A DNA stretch of 64,000 nt from an uncultured Clostridia bacterium (GTDB lineage Bacteria > Bacillota > Clostridia > Oscillospirales > Acutalibacteraceae), in the NCBI GenBank assembly GCA_947628175.1, contig CANQZA010000002.1:1-64000 (forward strand), read 5' to 3'. Each line of letters starts with the position of its first letter. The first letter of the stretch is position 1. The notes beneath the pieces are model-generated. The model saw nothing but the letters and a program-made list of their open reading frames with translations, ran no database searches and was not told where the DNA came from. Made by a program: the position numbers and the translations under genes. Positions 64,000 through 64,000 of the stretch are shown here, one piece after another.

Positions 64000-64000
64000 T

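Overview
This looks like a chromosomal origin-region segment from a spore-forming, anaerobic-type Firmicute of class Clostridia, probably an Oscillospirales/Ruminococcaceae-like gut bacterium. That is inferred from gene families and order, not from a database match. The evidence is the classic dnaA-dnaN-yaaA-recF-remB-gyrB-gyrA block, the rpmH-rnpA-yidD-yidC-jag-mnmE-mnmG-rsmG-noc-parA-parB-serS block, the sporulation genes yqfC and yqfD, a SleB-type cortex hydrolase, and strong Shine-Dalgarno sites and sigma-A-like promoters throughout.

Layout. 1-3.5 kb: tail of a membrane transporter, a mannonate operon (uxuA plus an SDR mannonate oxidoreductase) and yqfC-yqfD. 3.5-24.8 kb: one long plus-strand surface-glycan locus behind a strong promoter (3678-3706) and closed by a bidirectional terminator (24791-24823). 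It holds three GT4 and five GT2 glycosyltransferases, an EpsG-type polymerase, a flippase, two LicD-type transferases, a CDP-glycerol-type polymerase and its decayed copy, two DUF115/Maf-like proteins, two KdsB-like CMP-sugar synthetases, an HpcH/HpaI aldolase, an acyltransferase and a GT14 enzyme. A second CDP-glycerol-type transferase faces it at 24.8-26.2 kb. 26.2-37.3 kb: serS and the parB-parA-noc-rsmG-mnmG-mnmE-jag-yidC-yidD-rnpA-rpmH block, with two parS sites. 37.5-41.3 kb: mtn, an XRE regulator, a histidine phosphatase and an LCP ligase. 41.4-50.4 kb: gyrA to dnaA, all on the minus strand. 50.6-54.2 kb: an LCP-like protein and folate genes (folE, folP, ybjQ, folB, folK). 54.2-60.5 kb: a 59-residue small protein, fba, a GT2, ribU under an FMN riboswitch, rsmE, an OGG-type glycosylase, an intergenic region rich in DnaA-box-like 9-mers, and a SleB-like operon. 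60.6-64 kb: a metal-efflux P-type ATPase with its ArsR regulator and operator, a DUF421 protein and a truncated unknown.

The most interesting part is the glycan locus. Five of its genes carry an uninterrupted run of 9 or 10 C, the signature of slipped-strand phase variation. Two of these runs start a 219-bp block that is repeated almost exactly in front of two diverged kdsB-like genes and contains a relic of a DUF115 gene end. The HpcH/HpaI aldolase, KdsB-like synthetases and DUF115/Maf-like proteins together suggest an unconventional route to a CMP-activated 2-keto-3-deoxy sugar and its transfer in a Gram-positive-type cell. The GT2 genes share near-identical 5' ends with divergent 3' ends, pointing to reassortment by homologous recombination. 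Enzymes for attaching such polymers to peptidoglycan (LCP) lie elsewhere in the window, but no priming glycosyl-1-phosphate transferase is visible.
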